From: Cyanobacteria bacterium UBA7753
GTDB lineage: Bacteria > Cyanobacteriota > Vampirovibrionia > Gastranaerophilales > Gastranaerophilaceae
NCBI GenBank assembly: GCA_002481545.1
Contig: DLEF01000052.1
Location: 1 to 14,155, forward strand
Direction: 5' to 3'
Length of the DNA stretch: 14,155 nt
Shown here: positions 1 to 7,513 of the stretch, piece after piece
How positions within the stretch are numbered: position 1 is the stretch's first letter
Layout: every line of letters starts with the position of its first letter
Translations under genes and position numbers: made by a program
The notes under the pieces: generated by a model
What the model was told of the DNA's origin: nothing
Seen by the model: the letters and a program-made list of their open reading frames with translations, nothing else
The model's database searches: none

Positions 1-354
1 TTTTTTCTTTTTGGCTTCGCAACTCTGAAAAGAAAAAATGGAACATCACTTTTTAAATAAGACTCAAATTCATGTAAATCATAACTATATTGCATAAAAT
101 AAACGTAGGTATATTTTAAGTATCTAATTCTTTTTATAAAACTAAAACTTAATTGCCATGCATAGGCAGTTTGAGGTTTTGGGGAGTAAAAAAATTAACA
201 AATATTTTAATTTCATGTAACATTTTGTAAACAAACCCGTTAAATTATTAAATATTTACTTTCATATTGCCGTAGAACATGTTGCTACAATAGGTTTTTT
301 ATTTTTGCGCACAACCGATTTGTAAGCGTAAGGGAATATCAACCAAGGAAATTT
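1..354. other. Intergenic AT-rich leader region, no gene seen
   Basis: No convincing reading frame on either strand. The stretch is very A+T-rich. The first 20 bases are T-rich and could be the tail of a terminator of a gene outside the window, but the stem is not present. The only signals noted are a possible extended -10 promoter and an imperfect palindrome at 272-288, described separately. Confidence 0.6.
263..291 (+). promoter_or_regulatory. Possible extended -10 promoter for the calpain-like gene
   Basis: TGCTACAAT at 283-291 matches an extended -10 (TGn followed by TACAAT). The -35 position is poor. An imperfect palindrome, GTAG-AACATGTT-GCTAC at 272-288, overlaps the -10 and could be an operator. 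A start near 298 would give a leader of roughly 57 bases ending in AAGGAA, a ribosome binding site 6 bases before the ATG at 355. Confidence 0.35.
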
Positions 355-2505
355 ATGGGTTTATCTTCATCACAAGCAAGATTACTTCATTTGACCGGCA
401 GAATGCACCAGATTGAGTACAAGGCTCAAAAGCTCGAAGCTCAAAAGCTGCAGATGGCGAACGAATCCGCACGTGTATATGAAGAATATGAAGACGCTCT
501 TGATGCGACAAAGATACAACATAAATTACTAAACACTGACGGTTCCGTTACTTTCCATGATTCTACGATTGATGACTTGTATTTTGGTGCTGCAGGAAAC
601 CGTTTCGGTCTGTTCTCTACAAAAGACGGACATATGTATATTCCGCAGGACATTGCCAATGAATATGAAAACAATAAATATTCTGCCTCCGACTTTGCTA
701 CTGCTATGACAGGTTATACTCCGCCTGTAGTCCCGACTATATCGGGAGATTTGTCTAACCCTTACACCCCTGCATCCGAAACGGTTGCTAAAGGGCAGGA
801 TATCGCTATGACAAGAGGTCAATCCAAGAACACTTCCGTAAACAGTGCCATTACATTAACACTGAATGACAGGATAGGTTCCTCAACTCCGTATAACTAC
901 AGTATCCAATCAACGGACGGTTCCGATACCAATGCTACTTTCCAATATTTGAAAAACGGCAGACTGGTTATCAGCGGTGATAACCTGAAAATAACGGCTA
1001 ACGGAGGACAAGCCGATGATATTATCCTTATCGGTAACAACAACGTTTTAGATACAGGCGACGGTAACGATATTGTAAGACTCGGAACAGCCATGGATTC
1101 TCAAACCATATCAGGCGCAACAACGGGTAATACCGTATACACAGGTTCCGGCAATGACCACATCACGGTAAGAACAAACGGAAACAAAATCGTTGATTCT
1201 GACTCCGGCACAACCGTTTGGTTTGCGACACAATCCGTTGAAGGTCAAACAGACACATCAGGATTATCAAATCCTCAAAAAACATACAACTACGGCGACG
1301 CAGGCAAAAACTCCACAAGCGGAGTACTGGGAACGGAAGGCTATGCCGTACAAGGTAACACTAACGATTGCCGTTTGTTCTCATTAATAAACAGTTTAGG
1401 CAAAAACTCAAACCATGGTGATTTATCAAACTACGTTACGATTACCCAAAGCGGTGATACATATAACGTAAAGTTCAAAAACTATACAGGTGCAAATAAC
1501 AACGTAAATATCTCAAAATCAGAGGCAGAATCTTATAAAGGCGCATCAGGCGATATTACAACTGTATTAATTGATATGGCGATTAACAAACTAATGTATA
1601 TGAACCAAGATGACAGCGACCTGCAAAGCGGAGCCACAAACCAATCTAACGCATTCGGCAGAGCACAGTATCAGACTGTTTCCAAATACTTCTTCGGCAA
1701 TGAAAACTTCGGCGCATATATTGACGGCGTTAACGGCTGCGACAGAACGGAATCACTCAATAAGTTTACGGAAATTTGGAATGATTATAACAACGGAACA
1801 AACGGCGTTACCAATATGCTTGTAAGTTTCGGTTCACAGAATGATAATCTCGGTATTGTCTCGGGGCACGCATTCTCGGTTAAAACTGTTTCTCCTAATA
1901 ATTATGTAGAGCTCGTAAACCCTTGGGACGACGCAGACGTATTAAGACTCGATTGGAACACCTTTACACAATACTACCACGGCGTTTATACTTTCGGCTC
2001 TCCTAAATATAACGAAAATATGGTTTTGAGAAACGTAAACCAAAAAAATGAATTATTAGGCAATCAAAAGTCCTATACCCTTGTTAATAATGCAGGTACA
2101 GGTAACAGCGATTGGGATTATTACTACAATATGCATCAACAAATAACAAATGCGGGCGGATATGAAGTAATCCCTGAAAATATGAGAACAAGCACCACTT
2201 ATTTAACCAACATTATAAACAGCGGAACCGTTTATATGAAAGAATTTGACAAGGTAAACAGTGCCTTCTGTGATACAAGCGTTTCAACAAATACAAAACT
2301 GCGTGAAGTCTCCGACGAAACAAACCTTAAAAAAGCGGAAGCAAAATACGAAGCCGATATGAAACGTATTGATGCAAAAGATAAAAAATACGATACGGAT
2401 TTAGCAGCTCTTGAGACAGAAAGAAGTGCCTGCAAGGAAGAAATGGAAACACTAAAAACCGTTGCAAAAGACAACGTCGAAAGAACCTTTAAATTATTCA
2501 GTTAA
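355..2505 (+). CDS. Calpain-like cysteine protease with RTX-like repeats and coiled-coil ends
   Basis: A 716-residue protein, probably exported. Residues about 15-55 are charged and helical, likely coiled coil. Residues about 215-290 contain RTX-like Gly/Asp repeats (DTGDGNDIV at 233-241, YTGSGNDHI at 262-270), which in known proteins bind calcium outside the cell. Residues about 330-545 resemble the calpain (C2, papain-fold) protease core: NDCRLFSLINSL gives Cys339, SGHAFSV gives His505 and VNPWDD gives Asn522, in the family's Cys-His-Asn order and roughly its spacing. Residues about 645-716 are a second coiled coil ending in ERTFKLFS. There is no classical signal peptide or membrane segment, so export, if it occurs, uses another route. 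AAGGAA precedes the ATG. It stands alone: lepA downstream has its own promoter. The fold call is inference from motifs; substrate is unknown. Confidence 0.7.
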   Translation: MGLSSSQARLLHLTGRMHQIEYKAQKLEAQKLQMANESARVYEEYEDALDATKIQHKLLNTDGSVTFHDSTIDDLYFGAAGNRFGLFSTKDGHMYIPQDIANEYENNKYSASDFATAMTGYTPPVVPTISGDLSNPYTPASETVAKGQDIAMTRGQSKNTSVNSAITLTLNDRIGSSTPYNYSIQSTDGSDTNATFQYLKNGRLVISGDNLKITANGGQADDIILIGNNNVLDTGDGNDIVRLGTAMDSQTISGATTGNTVYTGSGNDHITVRTNGNKIVDSDSGTTVWFATQSVEGQTDTSGLSNPQKTYNYGDAGKNSTSGVLGTEGYAVQGNTNDCRLFSLINSLGKNSNHGDLSNYVTITQSGDTYNVKFKNYTGANNNVNISKSEAESYKGASGDITTVLIDMAINKLMYMNQDDSDLQSGATNQSNAFGRAQYQTVSKYFFGNENFGAYIDGVNGCDRTESLNKFTEIWNDYNNGTNGVTNMLVSFGSQNDNLGIVSGHAFSVKTVSPNNYVELVNPWDDADVLRLDWNTFTQYYHGVYTFGSPKYNENMVLRNVNQKNELLGNQKSYTLVNNAGTGNSDWDYYYNMHQQITNAGGYEVIPENMRTSTTYLTNIINSGTVYMKEFDKVNSAFCDTSVSTNTKLREVSDETNLKKAEAKYEADMKRIDAKDKKYDTDLAALETERSACKEEMETLKTVAKDNVERTFKLFS

Positions 2506-2513
2506 TCCGCATA

Positions 2514-2543
2514 TTGTCTAAGGTCAATTTTTTCTGATATAAT
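2514..2543 (+). promoter_or_regulatory. lepA promoter giving a (nearly) leaderless mRNA
   Basis: TTGTCT at 2514-2519, an 18-base spacer and a perfect TATAAT at 2538-2543. The usual start 6-8 bases downstream falls at about 2550-2551, and the lepA ATG is at 2551. No ribosome binding site is visible in AATTAAAT before the ATG. The mRNA may therefore begin at its start codon. Confidence 0.6.
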
Positions 2544-2550
2544 TAAATAT

Positions 2551-4356
2551 ATGAAGAAGTACAGGAAAAATGTCAGAAATTTTTGCATAATAGCTCATAT
2601 TGACCACGGCAAATCCACGCTCGCAGACAGATTACTTGAGGCAACTGGAACTATCGCTAAGCGTGATATGCAGGATCAGTTGCTTGATACAATGGATATT
2701 GAAAGAGAGCGCGGAATCACAATAAAACTGAACGCCGCCCGTATGAACTATAAAGCCAAAAACGGAGAAGAATATATCTTTAACCTTATTGATACTCCGG
2801 GGCACGTTGATTTCTCTTACGAGGTATCACGTTCATTGGCTGCCTGTGAAGGTGCGCTTTTGATAGTTGACGCAACTCAAGGGGTTGAGGCGCAAACATT
2901 AGCCAATGTTTACCTTGCGGCAGAACAGGATTTGGAGATTATTCCTGTCATAAACAAGATTGATTTACCGTCTGCGGATGTAGAAAAAACAAAAGCCGAA
3001 ATAGAAGAAACCCTCGGCATAGACGCATCTATGGCAATCCCTGTAAGTGCCAAGACAGGTGAAAATATAGAACAGGTTTTAGAGGCAATAGTTGATTTTA
3101 TTCCGCCTCCTGAAGATACCGAGGATAAACCTTTAAGAGCACTGGTTTTTGATAGTGCGTACGACCAGTATTTGGGAACACTCTGTTTCTTTAAGATTGT
3201 GGACGGAGTTATGAAACTCGGTGAAAAAGTCAAATTTATGGCGTCTGGCAAAGAATACGAAGTCGTGGAAATAGGATATATGACACCGCACAGAGTACAG
3301 GTAGACAAATTGGAATGCGGTGATGTAGGATATTTTGCGGGCTCAATCAAAGAAATCACAAGATTTGTCGGTGACACCGTAACCAGTGTCGAACGCCCTG
3401 CAACAGAACCTCTGCCTGGGTATAAAGAAGCATTGCCGATGGTGTTCTCGGGGATGTACCCTGTAGATAACGAAGACTATCAGGAATTAAAAGAATCTTT
3501 GGAAAAACTCAAATTAAACGACAGCAGTATTACGTTTGAGCCTGAAACCTCATCAGCCTTGGGGTTTGGATTCCGTTGCGGATTTTTGGGAATGTTGCAC
3601 ATGGATATTGCACAAGAAAGATTGGAGCGTGAATACAACCTTTCTATCGTTACGACGGCACCTTCCGTTGTGTATAAGGTTCATAAAACAAATGGAGAAG
3701 TCGTTGAGATTGATAACCCTGCGAACCTGCCTCCCGCACAATACAGAGATTATATAGAAGAACCTTATGTAAAAGTTTCTATTATTACACCTAACGAATT
3801 TGTAGGAACGTTAATGGAATTATCACAAGCAAAACGCGGTATATTTATCAATATGCACTATATTGATAAGGTAAGACAAGAGCTTGTATATCATATTCCG
3901 CTGTCTGAGGTTATAACGGACTTTTATGATCAGTTGAAATCACGTTCAAAAGGTTACGCAAGTATGGATTATGAGTTTGCGGAATATAAACGCTCCAAAC
4001 TTGTTAAGCTTGATATTATGCTTGCGGGCGAGATTGTGGACGCTCTGTCCGTAATTTGTCACGAGGATAACGCTTTTTATATCGGGCAAAAATTAACGGA
4101 AAAATTAAAAACTATTATTCCTAGACAGTTGTTTGAAGTACCTATTCAGGCGGCAATCGGCGGAAGAATAATCGCAAGAACCAACATAAAAGCACTCAGA
4201 AAAAGTGTGCTTGATAAATGCTATGGCGGTGATATTACCCGTAAACGTAAACTTTTGGAAAAACAGAAACGCGGTAAAAAACGTATGAAAGCCATCGGAA
4301 AAGTTGAAGTTCCGCAAGAGGCATTTATGGCGGTTTTGAGTTTGAATGATGAGTAA
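2551..4356 (+). CDS. lepA: Elongation factor 4 (LepA), ribosome-associated GTPase
   Basis: A cytoplasmic translational GTPase of 601 residues, the usual length for LepA/EF4, which acts on elongating or initiating ribosomes. The GTP-binding motifs are intact: AHIDHGKST (P-loop) at 15-23, DTPGH at 81-85 and NKID at 135-138. The switch I region reads DIERERGITI. The EF-G-like domains follow, and the lysine-rich LepA-specific C-terminal domain (RKRKLLEKQKRGKKRMK) is present, which separates it from EF-G and TypA. The ATG at 2551 is the only methionine before the P-loop and gives a short conserved-length N-terminus. It is preceded by a promoter rather than by a ribosome binding site. The next gene is in the same direction 61 bases downstream with its own promoter. 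Confidence 0.97.
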   Translation: MKKYRKNVRNFCIIAHIDHGKSTLADRLLEATGTIAKRDMQDQLLDTMDIERERGITIKLNAARMNYKAKNGEEYIFNLIDTPGHVDFSYEVSRSLAACEGALLIVDATQGVEAQTLANVYLAAEQDLEIIPVINKIDLPSADVEKTKAEIEETLGIDASMAIPVSAKTGENIEQVLEAIVDFIPPPEDTEDKPLRALVFDSAYDQYLGTLCFFKIVDGVMKLGEKVKFMASGKEYEVVEIGYMTPHRVQVDKLECGDVGYFAGSIKEITRFVGDTVTSVERPATEPLPGYKEALPMVFSGMYPVDNEDYQELKESLEKLKLNDSSITFEPETSSALGFGFRCGFLGMLHMDIAQERLEREYNLSIVTTAPSVVYKVHKTNGEVVEIDNPANLPPAQYRDYIEEPYVKVSIITPNEFVGTLMELSQAKRGIFINMHYIDKVRQELVYHIPLSEVITDFYDQLKSRSKGYASMDYEFAEYKRSKLVKLDIMLAGEIVDALSVICHEDNAFYIGQKLTEKLKTIIPRQLFEVPIQAAIGGRIIARTNIKALRKSVLDKCYGGDITRKRKLLEKQKRGKKRMKAIGKVEVPQEAFMAVLSLNDE

Positions 4357-4378
4357 TATAAGCAAAAAATTAAATTTA

Positions 4379-4407
4379 TTGCGTTATTAAACCATTTTGA
4401 ATATTAT
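4379..4407 (+). promoter_or_regulatory. Promoter of the solute-binding protein gene, short or no leader
   Basis: TTGCGT at 4379-4384, a 17-base spacer and TATTAT at 4402-4407. A start near 4414 leaves only a few bases before the ATG at 4418, and no Shine-Dalgarno sequence is visible. This repeats the arrangement in front of lepA. Confidence 0.5.
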
Positions 4408-4417
4408 AGTAATAATC

Positions 4418-5635
4418 ATGAGTAATTTGAAGAAAATATTATTAATCTTAGTTATATTCCTGTTAACAGTGTTTACGGGCTATAAAATCAATCAGGAAGA
4501 TAAAACGCCAAAGAAGACGGAAGTCGTTGTATGGACACTTCAAATGGCAAATTTTTCGGATTATATAAACGGGATAATCAAGGAATACGAGGCACAGCAC
4601 CCGAATATTACAATAAAATGGATTGATGTTCCGTTCTCCGAAGGTGAAAAGAGAACCTTGGCGGCTATTTTGAGCAACAATCCGCCTGATTTGGTCAACC
4701 TTAACCCTGATTTTTCGGCACTTTTAGCACAAAAAGGAGCCTTAGAGCCGATAGACGAAAAAAGGTTGTCGGATTTTAACCCCGATGTCGTAAAATCATT
4801 GAAATATAACGGTGTTTTATACGCTGTACCTTGGTACGCAACCTCCGCCGTAACCATTTATAACAAAAAACTTTTGGGCAATATAAGAATCCCTAAAACT
4901 TTTGACGAACTCGCCGCAATATCTGCGGAAGTGCAAAGGAAAACAGGCGCATTTGCGTATTTCCCAACCATTACGGAAAACGATACAATGCTGAAAATCC
5001 TGAACAAATACGGCGTCGGAGTCGATAACATCAATTCCGATGAAAGCGTCAGAGTTTTCAATCTGTATAAAAACTTATATCAAAAGAAACTCATCCCTGC
5101 CGAAAGTATCACGCAGACTCATCAAGAGGCACTTGAAAAATATATGTCAGAGAACGTTGTGTTCTATCAGGGCGGGGCAAACTTTTTATCTATGATAAAA
5201 GATAACGCGCCGAATGTTTATAAAAACACCGAAGTCGCACCGCAGATTGTGGGCAAACTCGGACAAAACGATTTTTCTTTGATGAACTTTATTATACCTT
5301 TGAGGGCACAACATAAAAAAGAAGCACTTGATTTCTGCCTGTTCTTGACCAATCAGAAAAACCAACTTGAACTTGCAAAGATGACAAACGTTATTTCAAC
5401 GAACAAATACGCCCTAAAAGATAAATTTTATAACTCCGACAGCGACGTAATGGCGCGCGCAAGACACTATAGCGCAAAACAGATAGAGCATATCACCCCT
5501 GCTTTGAGACAGCAGAACAACCAAAAAGATATTAATCTGCTTGTTAATACCGCTGTTCAAACAGTTTTATTGAACAAAAAAGATACAAGAACGGCATTAA
5601 ACGATTTGAAAAAAGAATTGGCAAAATTGAGATAA
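4418..5635 (+). CDS. ABC transporter family 1 extracellular solute-binding protein
   Basis: A 405-residue protein with a basic, hydrophobic N-terminus (KKILLILVIFLLTVFTGY, residues about 5-22), which is a signal peptide or membrane anchor. There is no cysteine near its end, so it is not a typical lipoprotein. The body matches family 1 solute-binding proteins (MalE/UgpB type): VVVWTLQ near the start, IIKEYEAQHPNITIKWIDVPFS, PPDLVNLNP, GVLYAVPWY and PKTFDELAAIS. Such proteins deliver sugars or related solutes to an ABC importer from the periplasm. No permease or ATPase gene lies in the window, so it is an orphan here and its substrate is unknown. An in-frame TTG lies upstream at 4397, but the ATG at 4418 directly precedes the signal-like segment and is preferred. 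Confidence 0.85.
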   Translation: MSNLKKILLILVIFLLTVFTGYKINQEDKTPKKTEVVVWTLQMANFSDYINGIIKEYEAQHPNITIKWIDVPFSEGEKRTLAAILSNNPPDLVNLNPDFSALLAQKGALEPIDEKRLSDFNPDVVKSLKYNGVLYAVPWYATSAVTIYNKKLLGNIRIPKTFDELAAISAEVQRKTGAFAYFPTITENDTMLKILNKYGVGVDNINSDESVRVFNLYKNLYQKKLIPAESITQTHQEALEKYMSENVVFYQGGANFLSMIKDNAPNVYKNTEVAPQIVGKLGQNDFSLMNFIIPLRAQHKKEALDFCLFLTNQKNQLELAKMTNVISTNKYALKDKFYNSDSDVMARARHYSAKQIEHITPALRQQNNQKDINLLVNTAVQTVLLNKKDTRTALNDLKKELAKLR

Positions 5636-5647
5636 AATAATTACGCT

Positions 5648-5667
5648 GGTGCGGTAGTGACCGCACC
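5648..5667 (+). repeat. Perfect hairpin repeat with CTACTA tail (copy 1)
   Basis: GGTGCGGT, loop AGTG, ACCGCACC: an 8-bp perfect stem followed by CTACTATAC. It lies 12 bases after the solute-binding gene's stop and might act in 3'-end formation, but no T run follows. It shares the GGT...ACC ends and the ACCCTACTA junction with the hairpin at 5972-5989, while the stem bases differ. Confidence 0.7.
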
Positions 5668-5713
5668 CTACTATACTAAAAGTTTAAACTAAAGTATAAA
5701 AACATAACCGTAC

Positions 5714-5903
5714 TGTCATTACGAGGAGGGGAACGGCTTCCCCGACACTCTGCCGAACAAAATAATTAAATATTATTTTGTGAGAGGTAAATCCAGCCGG
5801 TTTATCGTTAATTTAGAGATGAAGGGGAATTTTTATTTGATATGTAATGAATAGCCAGCTGGATTGCCACGAAATCCAAGCCGTTGGATTTCTCGCAATG
5901 ACA
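5714..5903. repeat. MITE-like interspersed element with nested hairpins
   Basis: The ends are an inverted repeat: TGTCATTACGAG at 5714-5725 and the complement of TGTCATTGCGAG at 5892-5903 (11 of 12 match). Inside are nested inverted repeats: GGGGAA/TTCCCC (5728-5743), CAAAATAAT/ATTATTTTG (5758-5780), ATCCAGCCGG (5791-5800) against CCAGCTGGAT (5855-5864), and GAAATCCAA/TTGGATTTC (5871-5892). No coding frame spans it. The ends resemble the TGTCATTGCGAG-type short repeats scattered in many bacterial genomes. Mobility is inference. Confidence 0.65.
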
Positions 5904-5971
5904 CACACATTAATGTATTATTTCTTTTGTTAAATTTATCGTGAACAGGGGAGTAGCAACAATCTACTATT

Positions 5972-5989
5972 GGTAGACTAAAGTCTACC
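5972..5989 (+). repeat. Perfect hairpin repeat with CTACTA tail (copy 2)
   Basis: GGTAGACT, loop AA, AGTCTACC: an 8-bp perfect stem followed by CTACTAAAC. It is the same design as the hairpin at 5648-5667 with a different stem and the same ACCCTACTA junction, so the pair looks like members of one short palindromic repeat family. Confidence 0.65.
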
Positions 5990-6002
5990 CTACTAAACTC
6001 AC

Positions 6003-6034
6003 TTAGTGCCTTAGTGCCCTAGTATCTTAGTATC
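6003..6034 (+). repeat. Octamer tandem array (TTAGTGCC/TTAGTATC), direct copy
   Basis: Four consecutive 8-base units: TTAGTGCC, TTAGTGCC, CTAGTATC, TTAGTATC. A closely matching array lies in opposite orientation at 9152-9183 (29 of 32 positions agree). It is too short and has no spacers, so it is not a CRISPR. Confidence 0.75.
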
Positions 6035-6267
6035 TTAATTCAAACCCCTGCAAGCACAGGCGGGGAACAACAGCAAAAACAATATATAACCTTATATATA
6101 ACGAGTGCATTTTCGGTTAAGTCATTTTCTTAAACCTAACCTATGACATGGTTTGCGCGATATTGCATTGTTAAGTTTTGTAAACCAAAATCAAACAAAA
6201 AAGGCAATTTTTACGACGATAAATACTTATTAAAAGTATAAAGCTCTCTCTTCTTATTTAAACGGAC
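6035..6267. other. Intergenic stretch with no gene recognised
   Basis: No reading frame is supported. It holds CAAGCACAGGCGGGGA at 6051-6066, which recurs almost exactly at 9328-9343, and then AT-rich sequence up to a strong + strand terminator. A small RNA ending at that terminator is possible; TATAAA near 6237 could be its -10, but the -35 is not clear. I recognise no known RNA family. Confidence 0.4.
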
Positions 6268-6296
6268 AGACCTTGATAACAAGGTCTTTTTTTTTT
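6268..6296 (+). terminator. Strong rho-independent terminator, + strand
   Basis: AGACCTTG (6268-6275), loop ATAA, CAAGGTCT (6280-6287), then an uninterrupted run of ten Ts (6287-6296). It reads on the + strand and ends 3 bases before the end of the minus-strand kdsC gene. No + strand gene precedes it for more than 600 bases. It may protect kdsC from opposing transcription or end an unrecognised small RNA. Confidence 0.85.
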
Positions 6297-6299
6297 GGC

Positions 6300-6836
6300 T
6301 TATTTTTGTCTGGATTTGTTCACTATATCTAGCGGGTTAATGTTTTGTGAATGCAGGACTAAATCGCACAGTTCTCTGATTGCGCCGTGTCCGCCATTTT
6401 TGGTTGAGACAAAATCGCAAATATTTTTTACTTCTTCAACCGCGTCGTGAGGACAGCATGATAAACCGACCTTTTCTAAGATACAAATATCAGGCAGGTC
6501 GTCGCCCATATAGGAAACATTTTCATATGTGAAACCGTATTTTTGCATAATCTCTTCCAAGACAGGCAGTTTGTATTTTATGCCTTGGTTTAGTTCCGTA
6601 ATCCTGAGGTTTTCGGCTCTATGAGCGACGGTTCCGTTTTTTCTTGCGGTAATTATGACTGTGATTATCCCCGCTTTTTCAACGCAGACAATACCTTGAC
6701 CGTCTTTTGCGTCAAATTTTTTGTATTCTTTCCCGTCTTCATCAAAGATTAGACCGCCGTCAGTGAACACACCGTCCACATCAAAAGCCATCATTTTTAT
6801 TTTACTTGCTTTTTCTCTAAGATTATTTTCTGACAT
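6300..6836 (-). CDS. kdsC: 3-deoxy-D-manno-octulosonate 8-phosphate phosphatase (KdsC)
   Basis: A 178-residue HAD-superfamily phosphatase, the usual KdsC length without a cap domain. In the family it removes phosphate from Kdo-8-phosphate in the cytoplasm, feeding CMP-Kdo and lipopolysaccharide core synthesis. Seen here: the nucleophile motif FDVDGVFTDGG (Asp19, Asp21), motif II Thr63 in IITARKNGTV, a lysine in GIKYKLPVL, and the metal-binding motif MGDDLPD (Asp112, Asp113). The sequence GDDLPD and the conserved GGHGAIRELCD tail fit KdsC rather than other small HAD enzymes. The minus-strand start is preceded by TTTAGGAAAATTTT, giving a ribosome binding site. It stands alone here, without kdsA, kdsB or kdsD beside it, and supports an outer-membrane organism. 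Confidence 0.9.
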   Translation of the reverse strand: MSENNLREKASKIKMMAFDVDGVFTDGGLIFDEDGKEYKKFDAKDGQGIVCVEKAGIITVIITARKNGTVAHRAENLRITELNQGIKYKLPVLEEIMQKYGFTYENVSYMGDDLPDICILEKVGLSCCPHDAVEEVKNICDFVSTKNGGHGAIRELCDLVLHSQNINPLDIVNKSRQK

Positions 6837-6937
6837 AAAATTTTCCTAAAATTCCTAAAAGATATCAACACAGATATTTTAACACGAATAAATCGGGGGT
6901 TTAAACTATTTTGCGGTACTTAAAAAATTAATTTTAT

Positions 6938-6963
6938 TCTGTTGGTTTTCCAACAGACTTTTT
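6938..6963 (+). terminator. Hairpin with T run (terminator-like)
   Basis: TCTGTTGG, loop TTTT, CCAACAGA: an 8-bp perfect stem, followed by CTTTTT. It lies about 100 bases upstream of the kdsC start and reads on the + strand, where no gene precedes it. It may block opposing transcription into the kdsC promoter region or end a small RNA. Confidence 0.55.
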
Positions 6964-6974
6964 AAAACAAACAC

Positions 6975-7106
6975 GATATATTAGAATAGGACAAAGTGGT
7001 TATAGCTGTTATTTTTAGATTAATCACACAACACAATTTAATCCTTTAATTTTAAATAATATGACTAATCGGGTACTTCCCAACAACAAGTACCCCTTTT
7101 TATTTT
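6975..7106 (+). ncRNA. Possible small RNA ending at the 7071-7106 terminator
   Basis: TATATT at about 6975-6980 could be a -10 box, giving a transcript start near 6987 and a product of about 120 bases that ends in a perfect terminator. There is no open frame, no similarity to an RNA family that I recognise, and the -35 is weak. This rests only on an orphan terminator plus a plausible -10. Confidence 0.25.
7071..7106 (+). terminator. Strong rho-independent terminator, + strand
   Basis: GGGTACTT (7071-7078), a 9-base loop, AAGTACCC (7088-7095), then CTTTTTATTTT. The stem is perfect. There is no + strand gene between the previous terminator-like hairpin (6938-6963) and this one, so a short untranslated transcript may end here. 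Confidence 0.75.
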
Positions 7107-7292
7107 CTGCTCCCGCGGAGCAAAACCTAAATCTGCATTTTGCAATTCCCCCTCACCTGAATACGTAATCGCTATCGCTCAACGGCTTCGACCTCTCCCG
7201 CAGGCGGGGGCGAGGTTATGGATTTTGCTTTTGCAAAATCCAAACCGCTGCTTTGCAACGGTGCACCCCTTCTACCTCTAGGAGAAGGACAG
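7107..7292. repeat. Hairpin-rich interspersed repeat patch
   Basis: A more G+C-rich patch with several consecutive inverted repeats: GCTCC-CGC-GGAGC (7109-7121), CCTCTCCCGC with GCGGGGGCGAGG (about 7191-7215), GGATTTTGC-TTTT-GCAAAATCC (7220-7241, perfect 9-bp stem), ACCGcTGC with GCAaCGGT (about 7244-7262), and CCTTCT with AGAAGG (about 7267-7288). The composition resembles the CCTCTCCC-type dispersed repeats common in bacterial intergenic DNA. A 67-codon frame starting inside it is not convincing. The rest, to 7513, is AT-rich spacer in which I see nothing definite. Confidence 0.5.
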
Positions 7293-7513
7293 CAGTTGTA
7301 GGCGACGAAGGAGCCATACAAATGCAGGATGAGGGTTTATCCTTACGAATAATAAAATTATCCTATATAGTAATGCCGAAAATGGGCGAGGGGTACTTCC
7401 GCGGAGCGGTTATTTTAAATATTTCCCCCACAGTTATTAACAAATGTAAAGATTGAAACACTAACTTAAATCGGTGACAAGAAAAAAACTTTATATACAT
7501 GCGAGGTGTAATT

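Noticed and set aside
272..288. LexA-type SOS box
   Set aside because: The palindrome has GAAC followed too closely by GTT and does not match the spacing of known LexA sites; it is kept only as a possible operator.
2910..3377. Minus-strand frame of 155 codons within lepA
   Set aside because: It is an antisense shadow of a strongly conserved gene.
6003..6034. CRISPR-like tandem repeats
   Set aside because: The 8-base units are directly adjacent with no spacers, so this is a simple tandem array.
7253..7456. Small + strand frame of 67 codons
   Set aside because: It begins inside the hairpin-rich repeat patch, has no ribosome binding site and no protein-like features.
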